Assembly: GCA_032164245.1 (NCBI GenBank)
Contig: JAVMKO010000004.1
Span: 37,735,626-37,799,625 of the forward strand
From: Sternotherus odoratus
Lineage: Eukaryota; Chordata; Testudines; Kinosternidae
Reading direction: 5' to 3'
Length of the DNA stretch: 64,000 bases
In this document: positions 1 through 12,480 of the stretch, piece after piece
Position numbering within the stretch: the stretch's first letter is position 1
Layout: every line of letters begins with the position of its first letter
Position numbers and translations under genes: made by a program
Notes under the pieces: model-generated
The model's database searches: none
Seen by the model: the letters and a program-made list of their open reading frames with translations, nothing else
Told to the model about the DNA's origin: nothing

Positions 1-909
1 CTCCATTCAAGTTTCATCAGTGCTGTGTTTAAAATGATCATGATGGGTAATTTTTAAAACTTTATATAATACATTTCTATTTTCCCTTTTTATATGTTAG
101 TTTCTTAGAAAAATCATGACTTTTTACATTGATTTTTCAATGAAAGGCAAATCTCATCTTTATATTTTATTCTGCATGCATTTGAATTGCCAGAGGGCTC
201 AGTTTCAGGATGGTTTGATGATGTTGCTGACAACCATTGGTTAAGAAGACAAAACAGCAAGTTGGAGATTGTTAAATCTGGCAGTTGTTTTATCTATCTG
301 TAGACAAAATGAATTTTAACTAAACACTATATTACCTTGAGATTGCCTGCCTTCATCTTCATACTGTGTGCATACTAACCATTCTGTCTTGACATTTAAC
401 CATTCTAGTTATTACACATGTATCAGTGAGCAAGGAATAATTAGGCCTGGCTCAATACCACTAAAAAGATTTAAATAGTTGTATAAATTCAGAAAAAGAG
501 ATAAAGGAGATACAATAAGATGCTCTGACTCTTGAAGCTGCAAGCATAAAATATATATCGGTTCTAAAAAACAAAAACACCCATGATCACACACCATCCG
601 CAAGAAAGTACTCCAGGATAGCATGAAATTAAAAGAGTTATCCAGGAAATATTCAAGGCAGTCCTCTAATTACTTCATTTAATATTTTAAAATCTGCTGT
701 TGCTCTGACAATTTTGCTTCCTTGACAACCCATGCACACTGCAGTGGCAAGGGATTGTGAAATAGCATGACTATGAGAATCATTGGTTGCTCCTAGATTC
801 TGTTTCCACTGAGTCTTACCGTGTGACGTGGCAATAGGTTGCCTAATCTATCTCTGTCTCAGTTTGCCCATTCCTAAACTGGAGATGTTTCTCTGTTGGA
901 TAGCAATGT
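1..909. other. AT-rich non-coding stretch
   Basis: No recognisable coding, RNA or repeat signature was found. Open frames here are short, lack any familiar motif and have the composition of random AT-rich DNA. Diverged repeats too old to recognise by eye may be present. Confidence 0.5.
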
Positions 910-1597
910 CCTGAGAAATGGGTCAAAGTTTTTATCTGAATTTTTTTTCACTGAGAAATGCTCACTGAGGACCAAAACGTTTTGGGAATTGATGTTGATT
1001 TTGGCAAATTGTTTCAGTTTGAAAAAAAAAGTTGGAATGCTTAGACCATTTTGACATTAATGAAATGTCTTGTTTAGATTTTTCCAGCTAGGGTTCACAC
1101 ACCACAGGAGGAGAAAGTGCCACCCTCCTTACAACTTTTTGTCCGGTGGTTAGGGCATATGTCCCCCTATTCCCGCCAACTCCAGGTGAGTGCCCTAGCC
1201 AGTAGGTTATGAGTCATTTTCTGTGTCTAGCCCACTGTGTATTCAAATATTTTTTAGAAAGCGGGACAGTTTCAATAGGAGAGTGGTGATTAAAGTACTT
1301 ACCTGGGTTCAAGTCTCTGCTCCAGAGCAGGTATTCAAACCTATGTTTCCCACATCCCAGTTGAGAGCCCTAACCACTGGTCTGTAGGCTATAAGGACAC
1401 CACCTCTTCCTTCTCCCACTGTGTTTTGTGAATCAACTCCTTCATTTCCTTTGCTTTTATTAAAAATACACAAAATGACATTTTTCTGACTTTTCTTGAT
1501 TCAATGAGAATTCTGAAAAATTTCAGTTTAACCAAACTGATATATTTTTTAATTTTTCAGCCGGTGAACAGAAAAATCAATTATTTGGCCAGCTCAG
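910..1597. mobile_element. Diverged hAT-like non-autonomous transposon (possible)
   Basis: Both ends are rich in T-runs and A-runs of the AAATTTTTC/GAAAAATTT kind, seen in many sauropsid hAT-derived elements. The right end reads GGCCAGCTC, and its complement partly matches the left end at about 908-950. The interior holds two hairpin-like stretches with the phrase GGTTAGGGC (about 1139-1212) and its complement-like form GCCCTAACCACTGG (about 1288-1395). No clear target-site duplication was found and the left boundary is soft. The interior could instead be a separate palindromic SINE-like insertion. Confidence 0.4.
1288..1395. repeat. Palindromic repeat, GTGGTGATTAAAGTACTTACC type
   Basis: The left half runs from GAGTGGTGATTAAAGTACTT through GGGTTCAAGTCTCTGCTC. 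The right half returns as its approximate complement: GAGCAGG, ATTCAAACC, then GAGAGCCCTAACCACTGG. The centre lies near 1325. The sequence resembles a palindromic interspersed repeat common in turtle-like genomes. A related, more decayed copy may lie at about 1139-1212. Its class (SINE or MITE) is not certain. Confidence 0.5.
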
Positions 1598-1836
1598 GTT
1601 GTGAGGTTTAATTAATGTTTGAAAAACGCTTTGAGATGCTGGGATGAAATAAACATAACTTATATAAGTAATAGTAATCTAAGGTAAGAAAATTAACTGC
1701 CTTTGAAACAAGCATGCCAGGTTTCGGTCTTTATCTTCTTGTGTAGACACATTCTGGTTTTGTTGAGGTCAGGTAGAGATTCACAAAAGAATCCTAGTTC
1801 AGATTCCTCTGGTATGTCAGTTTGGTTAAGGAATAA

Positions 1837-2033
1837 AGGCTTGTCTACACTTAAAGCACTGTAGTGGCAGAACTGCACTGCTGTAGCACCTCAGTGTAGA
1901 CACTACCTAGGCTGATGGGAGTGGTTCTCTCATTGGTATAGGTGATCCACTTCCACAAGAGTGGCATCTGGGTTGATGGAAGAATTCTTCTGTTGACCTA
2001 GCGCTCTCTACATGGGGACTTTGGTCAGCTTAA
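1837..2033 (+). mobile_element. Short DNA transposon (MITE), TGTCTACAC type
   Basis: The left end reads AGGCTTGTCTACACTT. An internal CAGTGTAGACACTACCTAGG segment and GTTGATGG/CCACTTCCAC stretches match a non-autonomous family I recognise as abundant in turtle-like genomes. There is no coding capacity, so it would have been moved by a transposase made elsewhere. The right end near 2033 is degraded and no target-site duplication was seen. Confidence 0.6.
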
Positions 2034-3784
2034 ATCCATATCCCAGTATGGAAGTTTTCCCACCCCTGAGTTAACAAAGAGTCCTGTGGCTCCTGAGTTT
2101 TCCCACCCCTGAGTGACATAGTCATGCCAACCTAATTTTGTGATGTAGCCTGGGTCTAAGTATAAAGATAGCAACAGAGTTATACTGGTGTTAAGCTTCT
2201 GTGAGTGAAGCCAGAATCCATACACTTTATAGGACAAGATTATTTTTAACTGTTCTGCATGCTGAGATCTATTCCCCTGCAAGATAAAATGTTAAGAGAA
2301 TGTAAAAGCAAATCTGGACAATTCCAGCATTCCAAGTGTTCAAAATAATATATATAGCTCCCACAACTTTCATTTAGAATTATAGTTTTATGGGCAGATT
2401 TGGCTGTCTGCAAAATTGGGCACAAATATTAAAGGTTATACAGCACCTGATACTCTGTTGATTTTTGAAAATGGGAGGCCAGAGTGAAGAAAAATCACCT
2501 CGTGCTATGGAACAGAGTTAAAAAATCATTCAGTTGCATTCAGTAATGAGAAGCAAGGGATGGCCTTAATTTTGGAGATTAATACTGTTGGATGTGTAGC
2601 AGAGTGAGCAAATGTCAACTTGAATTGTTTGCTTTGGTGAGAGAGGGCTGCCTCAGTTCATCTACAGACCCCCTTTAGGATTAAGTGACCCATATATAGT
2701 CAGCTGAAACTGACGCAAGGCCTCAATTTTGTTTAAAGCAGTATTACGTGCTGCTATGGTATTAAACAAGGCTCAGGTCTATATATATATATTGTATAAA
2801 TAAATTATGAAAACCTTTAATACAGGTGCATCAGTTACATTGCTGTTTTAGTCCATAATATGTATCCTTAATATGAAATCCTATTTTTCACATAATGCAA
2901 TAGCAATATGGGAGTTGCATATTGATTGGTATTATAAAATGTATGGTGAGATAAATGCTGTTATTATGGAAATCCTATTAGCAAGTCTCCATGTACTGTA
3001 CGTGCAGCAGAGATTTATTAACATACCCTTCTGCAGTTACTGTTTTGAAAACAGTTTTACCTCCTATGAAATACTGTGCAATAATGTCATTAATAAATTT
3101 ATCTAATTGCAGCGTATAACTGCAAAAGCCTGAATGGATTGAAATGGATTCCATCAGAAGCAGGATTATTGCAATGGGTGTGTTGAACAACATATATTGC
3201 ATGTCCCTCATTCTTTGAACTACTGTATGTCAAAAGAGAGATCATTAAGTCCATAGTCAGTCAGTCAGGTTAATGGAAAAAAGTTAGCTTTTTTATAAAG
3301 AGCAGTCAGTAGATGGCAATGTGACTATTTTATGCAGAATTTTCATCCATGTGAAGCTAAAGACTTGCAATCATTTGCCTTTGCTGCTTAAATTACTGTA
3401 TTTTTTTTAAAGCGTAGAGCCCTTTTAAACTATTATTTAAATAATTGATAGTTACAAATGGAAATCTTAGCCCAGAATCTCCAAAAGTGTTCAAAGTTAT
3501 TTTCATTTTTAACTGGTCAGGGTTGAATAAAAATGTCACATATGGTGCTATAAATTAGCAGGGAATTATTGGGCTGCATAAAGTTTAGTAAACCCAAGTT
3601 TTTACCCATGTAGATGCTTTTGGCAAAACTTGTCTGAAAGTGTGATATTTATAATGACCAACAAAAGGACAACAACGTACAACAACAACAATGTACAACT
3701 CTCTCTCTGCCTTTCTCTAACTGCATACAAATATATAATATAAATTGAATTGTATAGTCTGTTAGTTTTAATATTTTATAATTA
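2034..3784. other. Unassigned AT-rich stretch
   Basis: Overlapping short frames on both strands near 2873-3211 lack any recognisable domain and stop within about 80 codons. A short imperfect TA run sits near 2780. No confident element was recognised. Confidence 0.5.
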
Positions 3785-3832
3785 CAGTAATGCAGAGAAC
3801 CCTAGTATGTTAGGTGCTATACAAAGAATTCT
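3785..3832 (+). repeat. Fragment of ancient interspersed repeat (GTGCTATACAAAG type)
   Basis: The stretch reading CCTAGTATGTTAGGTGCTAT then ACAAAG resembles the conserved GTGCTAGGCGCTGTACAAAC core of an old amniote repeat. A better copy lies at about 49290-49410. It is short and diverged, so the call is weak. Confidence 0.35.
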
Positions 3833-3891
3833 GAAGTAGTCAATAAAATTTGCATAAGTGAGTAGGCTCCAAAGTCCCAAGAGTTAGGACA

Positions 3892-4067
3892 AAGATTCAC
3901 AAAGTCTTTATAAAATGCTGGGATTTACAAAGGTGGCTAAACAGGTTAGGTGCCTAACTCCCATTCCTTAACTCTTTCAATGGGAGTTTGGCACCTAACC
4001 TATTTGATTTTGTAAATCACTCTAGATATCTATCTCCATTTTAAGGCACCTAAATACCTTTGTTAGA
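3892..4067. repeat. Palindromic MITE-like repeat with AGGTGCCTAACTCCCATT arms
   Basis: The left arm reads GTTAGGTGCCTAACTCCCAT. After a short AT loop the right arm returns as ATGGGAGTTTGGCACCTAAC, making a strong inverted repeat centred near 3972. The outer ends pair approximately: ATTCACAAAG on the left and CTTTGTTAGAT on the right. It has no coding capacity. A more diverged relative lies at 12481-12726. Confidence 0.6.
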
Positions 4068-4409
4068 TTGCATGTTTATGGGCTCTGAAAGGGAAAGCTA
4101 ATGGCAGAAGAATACAGGGCAGAAAAGGACAATCATGGATGGATAATATGGATAACAAGACTTTTCATCCACAAAAAAGATTAGAAGAAAATCGAACAGA
4201 ATGGGTAACTATGGAACTTGGAAACCTCCAGTAATGGAAATGACACATAAGAAGAAGAAATACCATTACAAATTTAGTCCTAAGAGCCTAAGTCTATTTG
4301 AAAATTTCACCCTGGATCATTTCTATCAAAAACACCCACTTCAAGTGCACTCCATCCTCATTACAATGTTCTCATTTATAAATCATTTTTTGATGTTAAG
4401 CACAGCATG

Positions 4410-4570
4410 TCTCAGCTCATAGCATTGACATCTATGAGTCAAAAGGCTGTTGGTTCGAATCTAGTCACATTCAGTATTAGGACCTTCACTTATAAGACCT
4501 AAATATTGGTTGGGGGACTGGAAAGAGGCATGTTAGATATGCCATTCTGTATGGAAGATATTCAACAAAA
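4410..4570 (+). repeat. tRNA-derived SINE-like fragment
   Basis: The phrase GGTTCGAATCT at about 4452 matches a Pol III B box. It is preceded by AGCTCATAGCATTGACATCT, which resembles a decayed tRNA 5' half. A non-tRNA tail follows (ACTTATAAGACCTAAATATT). No complete cloverleaf can be drawn, so this is not a functional tRNA gene. The family is not identified. Confidence 0.4.
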
Positions 4571-5274
4571 TCTCTTTAACTTGTCTCTGGTGAAAGTCTA
4601 GATTCCTCAGTATTTTTGCAAAATGTTGAAGAACAAACATATCTAACTTTGAATCTTTCTGTTCTGTAGTCCAACATTCTGTGTAAGTGTCACTGCTACA
4701 GTTTGCCTCTACAATCAGTAGAGTTTTTAACTAGTTTTGTGAAACATTTTGTGTATATTAGGTACTATGTAGGATCTAATTATCCTTTAACATAAGTCAC
4801 CTGTGAACGAGCAATATGACTCTTGCATGGAGGAACTCAGTTTAATTCTTCACTGCAGGCCTTGAGTGTTTGTGTAGGTCAGTGGCACATTCAGGTGATC
4901 ACAACTTTTTCACAACAAAGCATTATAAACTTGCAAATGAATCTACTGCACTCACAGGGAGCCGTCTAGCAGGACGTTAAGATTTTTTACTATGGTGTTT
5001 TATGGAGTTGGTGGTTTGCTCGGTATAATGAAGGCAGTTAAACACCTGTTACAGGAAAAGGCATGTAAAAGGTTGAATTTATATGCATTCCATGTGCAGA
5101 TTTCCATGTAGAGAATTAAGCTACCTTCAACTGAGCCTTCTAAAAAGTATCTGGTAGAGAAACAGACCCATTAAAATGATGCAGTTTTGCAAGAACATTG
5201 ATGAGTTCACAAGTTTAGCAGTCGTCTAGCATATGTGAATTTTTCTAAGATTTTCTTTTAATGGGAAAGATGTG
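4571..5274. other. Unassigned stretch
   Basis: AT-rich sequence without a recognisable gene or repeat. Confidence 0.45.
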
Positions 5275-5645
5275 AACAAACTGGAGAAAGTCCGAATGAG
5301 AGCAACAAAAATGATTAAAGGTTTAGAAACCATACCCTCTGAGGAAAGAGTGAAAACATTGCATTTGTTTAATCTGGAAAAGAGAAGACGGGGATGGGGT
5401 GGGGTGGACCATAACAGTCGTTAGGTGTGTAAGGGTTGTTAGAAAGAGAATAGGTTTTTTTCTCCTTAAGCATTGAGGACAGGACATGAAGTAATGGGCT
5501 TAAATTGCAGCAAGAGAGATTGAGGTTAGACATTAGGAAAAACTTCCTACTGTCAGGGAAGTTAAGCACTGGAACAAATTGCCTAGGGAGGTTGTGGAAT
5601 CTCTGTCACTGGAGGTTTTAAGAATAGGTTAAACAAACACCTGTG
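5275..5645 (+). pseudogene. CR1-type LINE, 3' part of ORF2 (decayed)
   Basis: Conceptual translation gives [14 protein letters not shown] followed by EERV and LEKRR, the C-terminal region of CR1 ORF2. Further on come the CR1-like segments encoding LDIRKN (in diverged form), then AGCACTGGAACAAATTGCCT and GGAGGTTGTGGAATCTC, equivalent to the HWNGLPREVVES motif. Frames are broken by indels, for example in the G-rich run near 5390-5405. It is 5' truncated, as usual for CR1, and the terminal short repeats are not preserved. It ends directly next to a Harbinger remnant. Confidence 0.85.
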
Positions 5646-6060
5646 AGAGGAGAATGGGGAGAGCAGACAGAGGGCACATGTGTACCATTTCTGGCGCAAG
5701 GACTGTTCAGGAAGCCCATTAACTCAAAGCCCACTATTATTTCAGGGACATTTGCAATCTTCACCACCTGTGGATATACCATAACAATAAATACATTGTA
5801 ATATTAAATACCATTACCATAACACTGACAGTTGATTTGCCCAAACCAGACTGATTAGCCATTGACCTGTAGAGGTCTGGGGAGCCCGGTTCCAGATGAC
5901 AATAGCACCCTGCCTTTGCACTGGTATGGTGTCCCTCATTTGTGTGTCCTAACACTGGATGGATGGGGTAGTTTCCTCACACAAGTCCAGGCGGATGGTC
6001 ATCTTCTCTCACACAAGTTCTGGACCTGCTGCTGGCATCATAGGTTTGCATGACAATTTA
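5646..6060 (-). pseudogene. Harbinger (PIF) transposase fragment, decayed
   Basis: On the minus strand the frame covering 5955-5761 contains YRSMANQSGLGKSTVSVMV. This corresponds to the YRxxxxQFGVGKSTVxxxV segment of HARBI1-like transposases. The next stretch, 5755-5650, reads approximately VGFELMGFLNSPCARNGTHV, matching the region around the first catalytic aspartate (family pattern GAIDGTHIP). The aspartate codon is replaced by asparagine at about 5687-5689, so the copy cannot be active. Coding potential upstream of 6060 is unclear. HARBI1 itself is a domesticated host gene, but the stops and the lost residue point to a transposon relic. Confidence 0.65.
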
Positions 6061-9000
6061 GCTCCATCACTCTGTGCTTGTGATCCTGTTTTCCAACCAC
6101 TGGTGAGCATAGAGGTATTCTACAACTATTAACAGCTTCATCAGCTATCTGCACTCCACCATGACATCATGCAGCCTGAGATCTTCTTCTCAGGGTGACA
6201 AGCCACTGCAAAAATGTCCCCCATCATGTCCCATGCCCTGCTTCTACCTCCTGGTTCTGAAATGAGTTGCATTAATGCCAACAGGTGCAAAAGGTAATTA
6301 CCCAAAGTTGGATCTAGGCCTTGCCAGTTGGAATGAAGGCTGCAGACAGAAATCTAGAGCATGCCATGCTGGAAGTGGATTGTTTTTGTCAGTTGGCAGA
6401 CTAAGAGCACTTCTGCGCAGAGGCCTGGGAAGGACAGACAAAATACTGTGAAAATTCCTGAAGCAGTGCATTTTAGTACTGATCGGGGCAGAACAGTGTG
6501 TACCATAGCATAGTTTCCCCTTGGCCTGCGTGATTAGCTGATATTCGTGGTGGTGCTGGGTTGTTGTGATAGGAAGACAAATTGATTTTATGAGTCAGAC
6601 ATTTCTTTGGTGCAATGTTTAGTTACAAATAATGTGTATAAAGTCCTGTTTCCTTTGTCACAGTTTCCAAGTATTCCTCTATAGTGATTCCTGTGCCCCA
6701 AGGAGCTCTGTCTTCACTCTCTCACAGGGCCACATTTCTGACTGACTCTCTGTTTTTCTAATTGCTTTCTAGTTGCTTTCTGGCCCAGACACTGTGTTTA
6801 CTGTTGGTCCTCAGGGAAACAACCAACTCCTTTTATTCTCTATCAGTTAGTTCTTGCTTAGGCCTTCCAATGTGCCTTGGGCAGTAGCTTCTATTGTTTA
6901 TCTTACTTCATCAAGGAGCTTAATTGCTTCTTCCATTTAGCCTGGAGAAATGGTGGTTATTACATACAAAAATGTCAGAACTCTGGGACAGCTTATATAT
7001 CAGACATGTTTCAGTGTGTTGCAACAGCATGCTACATGGAAGCTTGTCATTCAGTATTAAGAGTCATGCAGTGAATATACCTAGCAGGATCTCTGTGCAT
7101 TCTTATTGTTCTGACTTGCTGGTCACAGGGTAGAATTAAGAGGCCTTTGAACAGGAGAAAGTCGGGCTAAAAGTTGTGGGTGTATCTAAAGTGTCATATT
7201 TTTGGTTAACAATTTCAATAACTTTGAATCTTTAATTGACAGATTCTGAAAACATAGAGGAAAAGATTGTATTTTAGAACATTATAAAATAAGGTTGAAA
7301 ATTTTGAAATCTATTGTGGGGTGTGTTTTTTTAATAAAAAACCCTTTGCACCAGAAACTTTTGGTCATGGCTTTTAACCTATATCTTTACTTGACATACA
7401 GCATCTCCATCTACCAGTGTCATTTATAGATGTGACTGAGAAATCCTGTGTTACAAAATGATACTTACCTAATTATTCTTTAATCCTGTGTCCAATCATT
7501 CCATATAAAGGCAATAGTTTCTTGCCTCACTTAGCAAATTTAGGACAGAAACATTAAAATGTGGCATTTCATTTGTCCTCGTTATAGTTCTCCATAGTGA
7601 ATCATGCCTGCTGTTATATGTTACTACGGGGACATTTATAGAAAAATAAAAAAAGGTCCCGATTGACTCCCCTTCCATAAATGATCTCATGAGAACAATC
7701 ATAAACCATACATTCATTCCTTCTCAGGGAAATTTAGTTTAACAGTATCATCTTTAATTTGGGCATTTGGAATGTCTGAAGAGTTGGCTATGAACTCCTC
7801 CTAGATTACTGTCAGTTAAAGGATGTGTCATATGTTATACAGAACTAATTTTCCTTATATTTGCAGTAGGATTTCCAATTTAACCTTTACACTTAATCAC
7901 ACAGCATGAATTATTTTCTAGATTTCAGGCGAGACATTGTTATAAAAACCCTAAATGTTTAAAAGGAAAGGCTCATTTTACCTTGAATTTACCTGGACCT
8001 CTAATTGCAACTGAGGATCAGGTACACCAGTGCACATTTATTCTCAAAAATTCCACTGACAAGTTAGCAATGGAAGAATGTATATTTGTTCCGTCACCCA
8101 TCCACACACCTTTTGTATAATCACTGCCTCAGATCCTCCAAAATGGCCAAACTGTACTCAGCCAAACTTTATGACTCAATCACCAAGATGATTGGTACCA
8201 ACCCTAGTTTTTGGTGCAAGATAGAACAGCCTTATTGACATTTAACTGAGATTAGATATACTCATTCCTCAATGAGGAGCTCTTCTAGTAAGCAAAGTAC
8301 ATATGCAAGTATTATGATGAAGAAAGGAGTGAGCTGGTTGACTGGCTGCCTGGGAGGCCCCAGTGGTTAAATCTTGGGCTTGCATTTTAGATAGTTTCTT
8401 CCTCAGAAGCAAGACAAATTGCAAAGAAAAGGAAATGCTGTGGTATGGATAGTTACTATTTTCCTCACGTAAAACAGGCTGCATAGGTGCTTTGACATCA
8501 AAGAATGGACATTGCTTTCTTTGTAACAGTTGACAGAAAGAAGGTAGATTTTGAAAACCTGACTGGTTTTTGTGAGGCTTCATTTAAGTGAACTAAAGAG
8601 GATGGCTGGTTCTTCTAATAAGTAATTTTATTAATGGAATAATCCTAATACTTTCATTATGCTGCTTAAATCTGTAGTTAATTTGCTGTTCTGATATCAT
8701 TGCATGTATAAACTTTTTTCTTAAACAAATCTCACTCTGCATTCACTAATAAAATCCACACCTCCAAACTATGGTGCCATATCTTTAGCTGGTGGTCAGC
8801 CCTGTCTGAAGCGACTTCCAACTTCTGCGTAATGTCATGACATTCAGGTAACTAGCTTTCCTTATAAGAATGATTTAAAATGTCTCACACTGAGCTGGCC
8901 CAGTGATTAGAAAGACGCACAATGGGGAAGATACTCTGACATTTTGAATGTCAAATCTATCTGAAATTGTTCAGAATTAAAAACCCAAACATTGGGAAAT

Positions 9001-9354
9001 TCATCTGGTTTTCTGTGGTCTTATTTATTTTACAAATTGATCAGTGAAAGGAGTTGAATGAAGAGTCTGTCAAGAAGTATGAATCTGGGATGATTTGTTG
9101 TTTTGCAACAAAAGTAAAATGTACAGCTTCTCAAGTTGACTTTTGCATAAAGCCAGATCTAAGGCTTCATCTCTCTTGAAAGGGTTTTGTGTCTGAAACT
9201 CTGAAGGTATTAATACTTCTGGATCAAAATCAAAGAATTTATTCTTTGCAGCCCTTCCCCCACCTTCTGAAATGAAACTGATTGACTTCCCAGACTGACT
9301 GCACAATGCAGGCCACAGAATATCACCCACCTACTCCTGTAATAAACCGCCAAC
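6061..9354. other. Unassigned non-coding stretch
   Basis: The part up to about 6340 may hold more of the Harbinger relic, but I could not follow it. The rest is AT-rich with scattered frames of 60-105 codons. The longest (8269-8583, minus) has no familiar motif. I recognised no gene or repeat. Confidence 0.45.
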
Positions 9355-9610
9355 CTACATCTGAGCTATTGAAGTCCTTAAATCATGGTTTAAAGACTTG
9401 AAAATGCAGAGAATCATCCAGAGAATCCTCCAGCAAGTGACCCATGAACCATGCTACAGAGGAAGAAAAAAACAAACTAACCAGGCCCCTGCCAATCTGC
9501 CCTGGAGGAAAATTCCTTCCCAACCCCAAATATAGTGATCAGCTAAACCCTGAGCATGTGGGCAAGACTCACCAGCCAGACACCCAGGTAGAATAGATTA
9601 CTAAAGTGGG
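9355..9610 (-). repeat. CR1-type LINE segment (non-3' part), probable
   Basis: The + strand phrases TCTGCCCTGGAGGAAAATTC, CAACCCCAAATATAGTGATC and CCTGAGCATGTGGGCAAGAC match a widespread sauropsid LINE segment that I recognise. Its orientation relative to the LINE is taken as minus by analogy. No frame is open across it. The LINE family is inferred. Confidence 0.55.
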
Positions 9611-9719
9611 GAATACGCAATATTTATGAGATTCCCAAGCACGTGGTTATTCTGGAGGCACTGTAGGAGACTGCAATGTTAATGTTGGACTAACTATTAT
9701 TTGGCAGACAGTAAGTAAT

Positions 9720-9992
9720 GGAAATAAAGCATTTTTTTAAGGATATGAGGCTGAGGTTCCAGAGCACTGTGCACTAACTGTGTGGATCTGCTGCGACTGT
9801 GCAGCGAAAGTTCACTATTGCTCATTGAAGTACCGCAATTTGAAACAACAGAACCTTTAATGTATGCTAGGAAAGTTCTATTGCGCAAGTCAGGATCCAC
9901 ATGAACAGTTACTGCATGACATTTGGAACACTGTAGATTTACACCCCAGCTTGCTGTGCCCTAACTATTCATTTAGACAAGCTCTAACGAAC
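9720..9992. mobile_element. Short DNA transposon (MITE), TTTAGACAAGCTC-ended
   Basis: The right end reads CATTTAGACAAGCTCTAAC, the complement of the GAGCTTGTCTAAATG-type terminus. Internal phrases such as CTGTAGATTTACACCCCAGC and CAGAGCACTGTGCACTAAC match a dispersed non-coding element typical of turtle-like genomes. The left terminus is eroded and no duplication was found. Confidence 0.5.
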
Positions 9993-12480
9993 CAGTTTAT
10001 GTTCCTAATAGGTAAACATAGCCCATAGGAAACTCTGAGTAGTCCCATTGAGTTCACATGCATAAAGTTATTACAGGCATAAGTTTTTTCAGGACAGGGG
10101 CCAGTGTTCCATTCTTAAACAATACTAAAATTTCAACATAGTGGTCCCTTTTGAGTCATCAGTAGGAAAATATTTGGGTATATAGAAGAGTGCTATCTTG
10201 TTTCAGGTATTAAAATACCTTATGATTAGACAGCCTTAAGCATTTGAATATCATTTATTCAGATATAATCAGTCCCTGTACATTGTGTTTTATGATATTT
10301 GGGATTTTTTAATTAGAAGATGTATTTGACATATGTAATCCAATACTATACTCTCAGTAAATCCTCACATTAAAAGTTTTAATACTAATTATGCAGGAAA
10401 TATTTAAATATCATGAGTTCTATTTATCATAAAATTATATTATAATAAAAGCAAAATGCCTGGCCAAGAAATTCAGAAAATAAGACAATGTATAATAATG
10501 CAAACAAAGAAATTTCATGCAAAAAACTGTAAGAATAACCAAAAAAGCTTTTGTTAGGAAATCACACTTCTCCACTCTCATGTTTGAGTTGAGAGATTAA
10601 AGATCTTTCCTTTTCAGAAATTGTCTAATTTTTATTTTGTCACAGGTAAAAATCAAACGATTCCCATTAATTCCAATATACATTTTAACTATCTGAAGAG
10701 GAAGGATTGGGTTTTTTTGTTTCTTTCTAGTTAAAGATTTCAGTATTTTGCAGCGTTTGAAGTTATCGAGTGAGAGAGATGCAAATGTAGAGGGTGGAAA
10801 AGGAAAGAACTACACTGTGAAACCACATGCAAATCTAAATGCATTTTCTTTGATCTTATGTGAAAAATACCATAGACTTCTGAAGGCTAAGAATGTCACA
10901 GATAAAATCAGCAACCTTCCTAATAGTAGGCACTGCTTTCATCAGTTTCTTGATTTACTAGTATTCTGACTTAAGGTCTTCCAGTTCTGAGACTTGATTT
11001 CATAATTTACATATTTAGTCCAACAGGCGTTAGATCTTGCCATTTCTCCAGTTGCTTTTAGTCTTTAGATCTATCACTTAATGGTCAGAGAAGCGATATA
11101 TAACATCTAAAGATGTGCCTAAAGGAGGAGTGGGAGAACTTCATTTTTTATTAGCGTCTGACAGCAAGCAAGCTGATACTTCAGTAAATCAGCCCAGTGA
11201 GTAAACAGCTAATATAGACCTCTCATTGCTTGGAGGAACTTGGAATATTCTCCATAGTATTCAGATTTCAAAGGGTAAATTTAGAGATCTATATTCTGCA
11301 GTGTGGAAGTTTTCAAACTTTGTTTCTGTGGATCACTGGAGCTGGCAAGTGATGAACTGGCTCCTCTTTTTCTACATCTGCCAAATTGGATTAAAAGAAG
11401 CTAACAATTGTGGTTGGTCAGAAAACAGTTGCATTTAATAACAAAATTCAAGGTTGTTAAATCTGGTTTCATTCCGATGTGAAACTGAAAAGAGACCTTT
11501 CAAAAACTTTCATGAAAAAATGAGTGAGAGGGAAGGAATAGCCCAGAGTAGCTAATAGCATAGGGCCCTCACTAGGGGATATGTGAAACTGGTAGCCCAC
11601 TGGTCCATGTGATCAGAAAGGGGAGAAATTGTGACCCACAAAACTAGAGATGGTCGCAAAAATACTAATAAAACATTTCTTCATTGGAATAGTCAAGAAA
11701 ATATAAACATTCTGTAAATGTTTCCTGTACTCCCTGCAGGGTAATGATATGTCTGGATTCCATGTTTCTAAAACTAAACTGGCTCTTTAAATGGGACTAT
11801 TTATAGAGATGCTGACACTGTAGCTCACATTCACGTGTACACGTAGACAGCTTTCTGATGCCTTCAGACTCTTCCCTTCTACAACCTGTGCTCCTCCCTC
11901 TAGGTTCTATGCAGGTTGCTTCAGCAAAGAAGGTTCAATATAGACTAAGTTCTGTTGGAACCCAGGCATGTGCCCAATGGAACCCTGCCTGCCAGACTAG
12001 TTTCTGACAGCAACCTGCCTCGCTTCCTGCAAGCTCATCTGCCCGGCTCCTTGGTAGCTCACTTGCCAGACTGCCTAGGAATTGGGGACCTGAAGAGGAA
12101 CAAAACCATTATGAAAACACTTGAGCCTCTGTTGTCAGACTTTACTAAATAAATAAATAAATGCAATTAAAATTATAGAATCAAAAGTTGGCTAACAAAT
12201 TTCAAACCTTACTGGCCTGTTCTCTGGTAAAACTGCTTTCCAGCAGAAAGTTGATTAGAGATTAAGTCTTGCACTGTGTAAGATTTTAGGTACATTTTCT
12301 GGTACCTGCCTCATCATTTAAAATGCAGTTGATAGGACAGTACTTAAATATACTGTCTATGGAATTTTTTAAGTAATGTTTCCCGCAACAGTGAATAGTA
12401 CTAGATATTGGGTGCTCATGAACTTTTTTGCTATGAATCATCTACCGGACTAGCTCACACATGAGACATAGGGGACCCTG
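9993..12480. other. Unassigned stretch with a small (AATA)n tract
   Basis: Mostly AT-rich DNA. Frames at 10748-10969, 11226-11438 and 11955-12152 are open for 65-73 codons but show no motif or conserved-looking composition. A short (AATA)n tract lies at 12147-12162. Confidence 0.45.

Noticed and set aside
4440..4470. Possible tRNA gene (GGTTCGAATCT B box)
   Set aside because: No matching acceptor, D or anticodon stems could be drawn. A decayed tRNA-derived SINE fits better.
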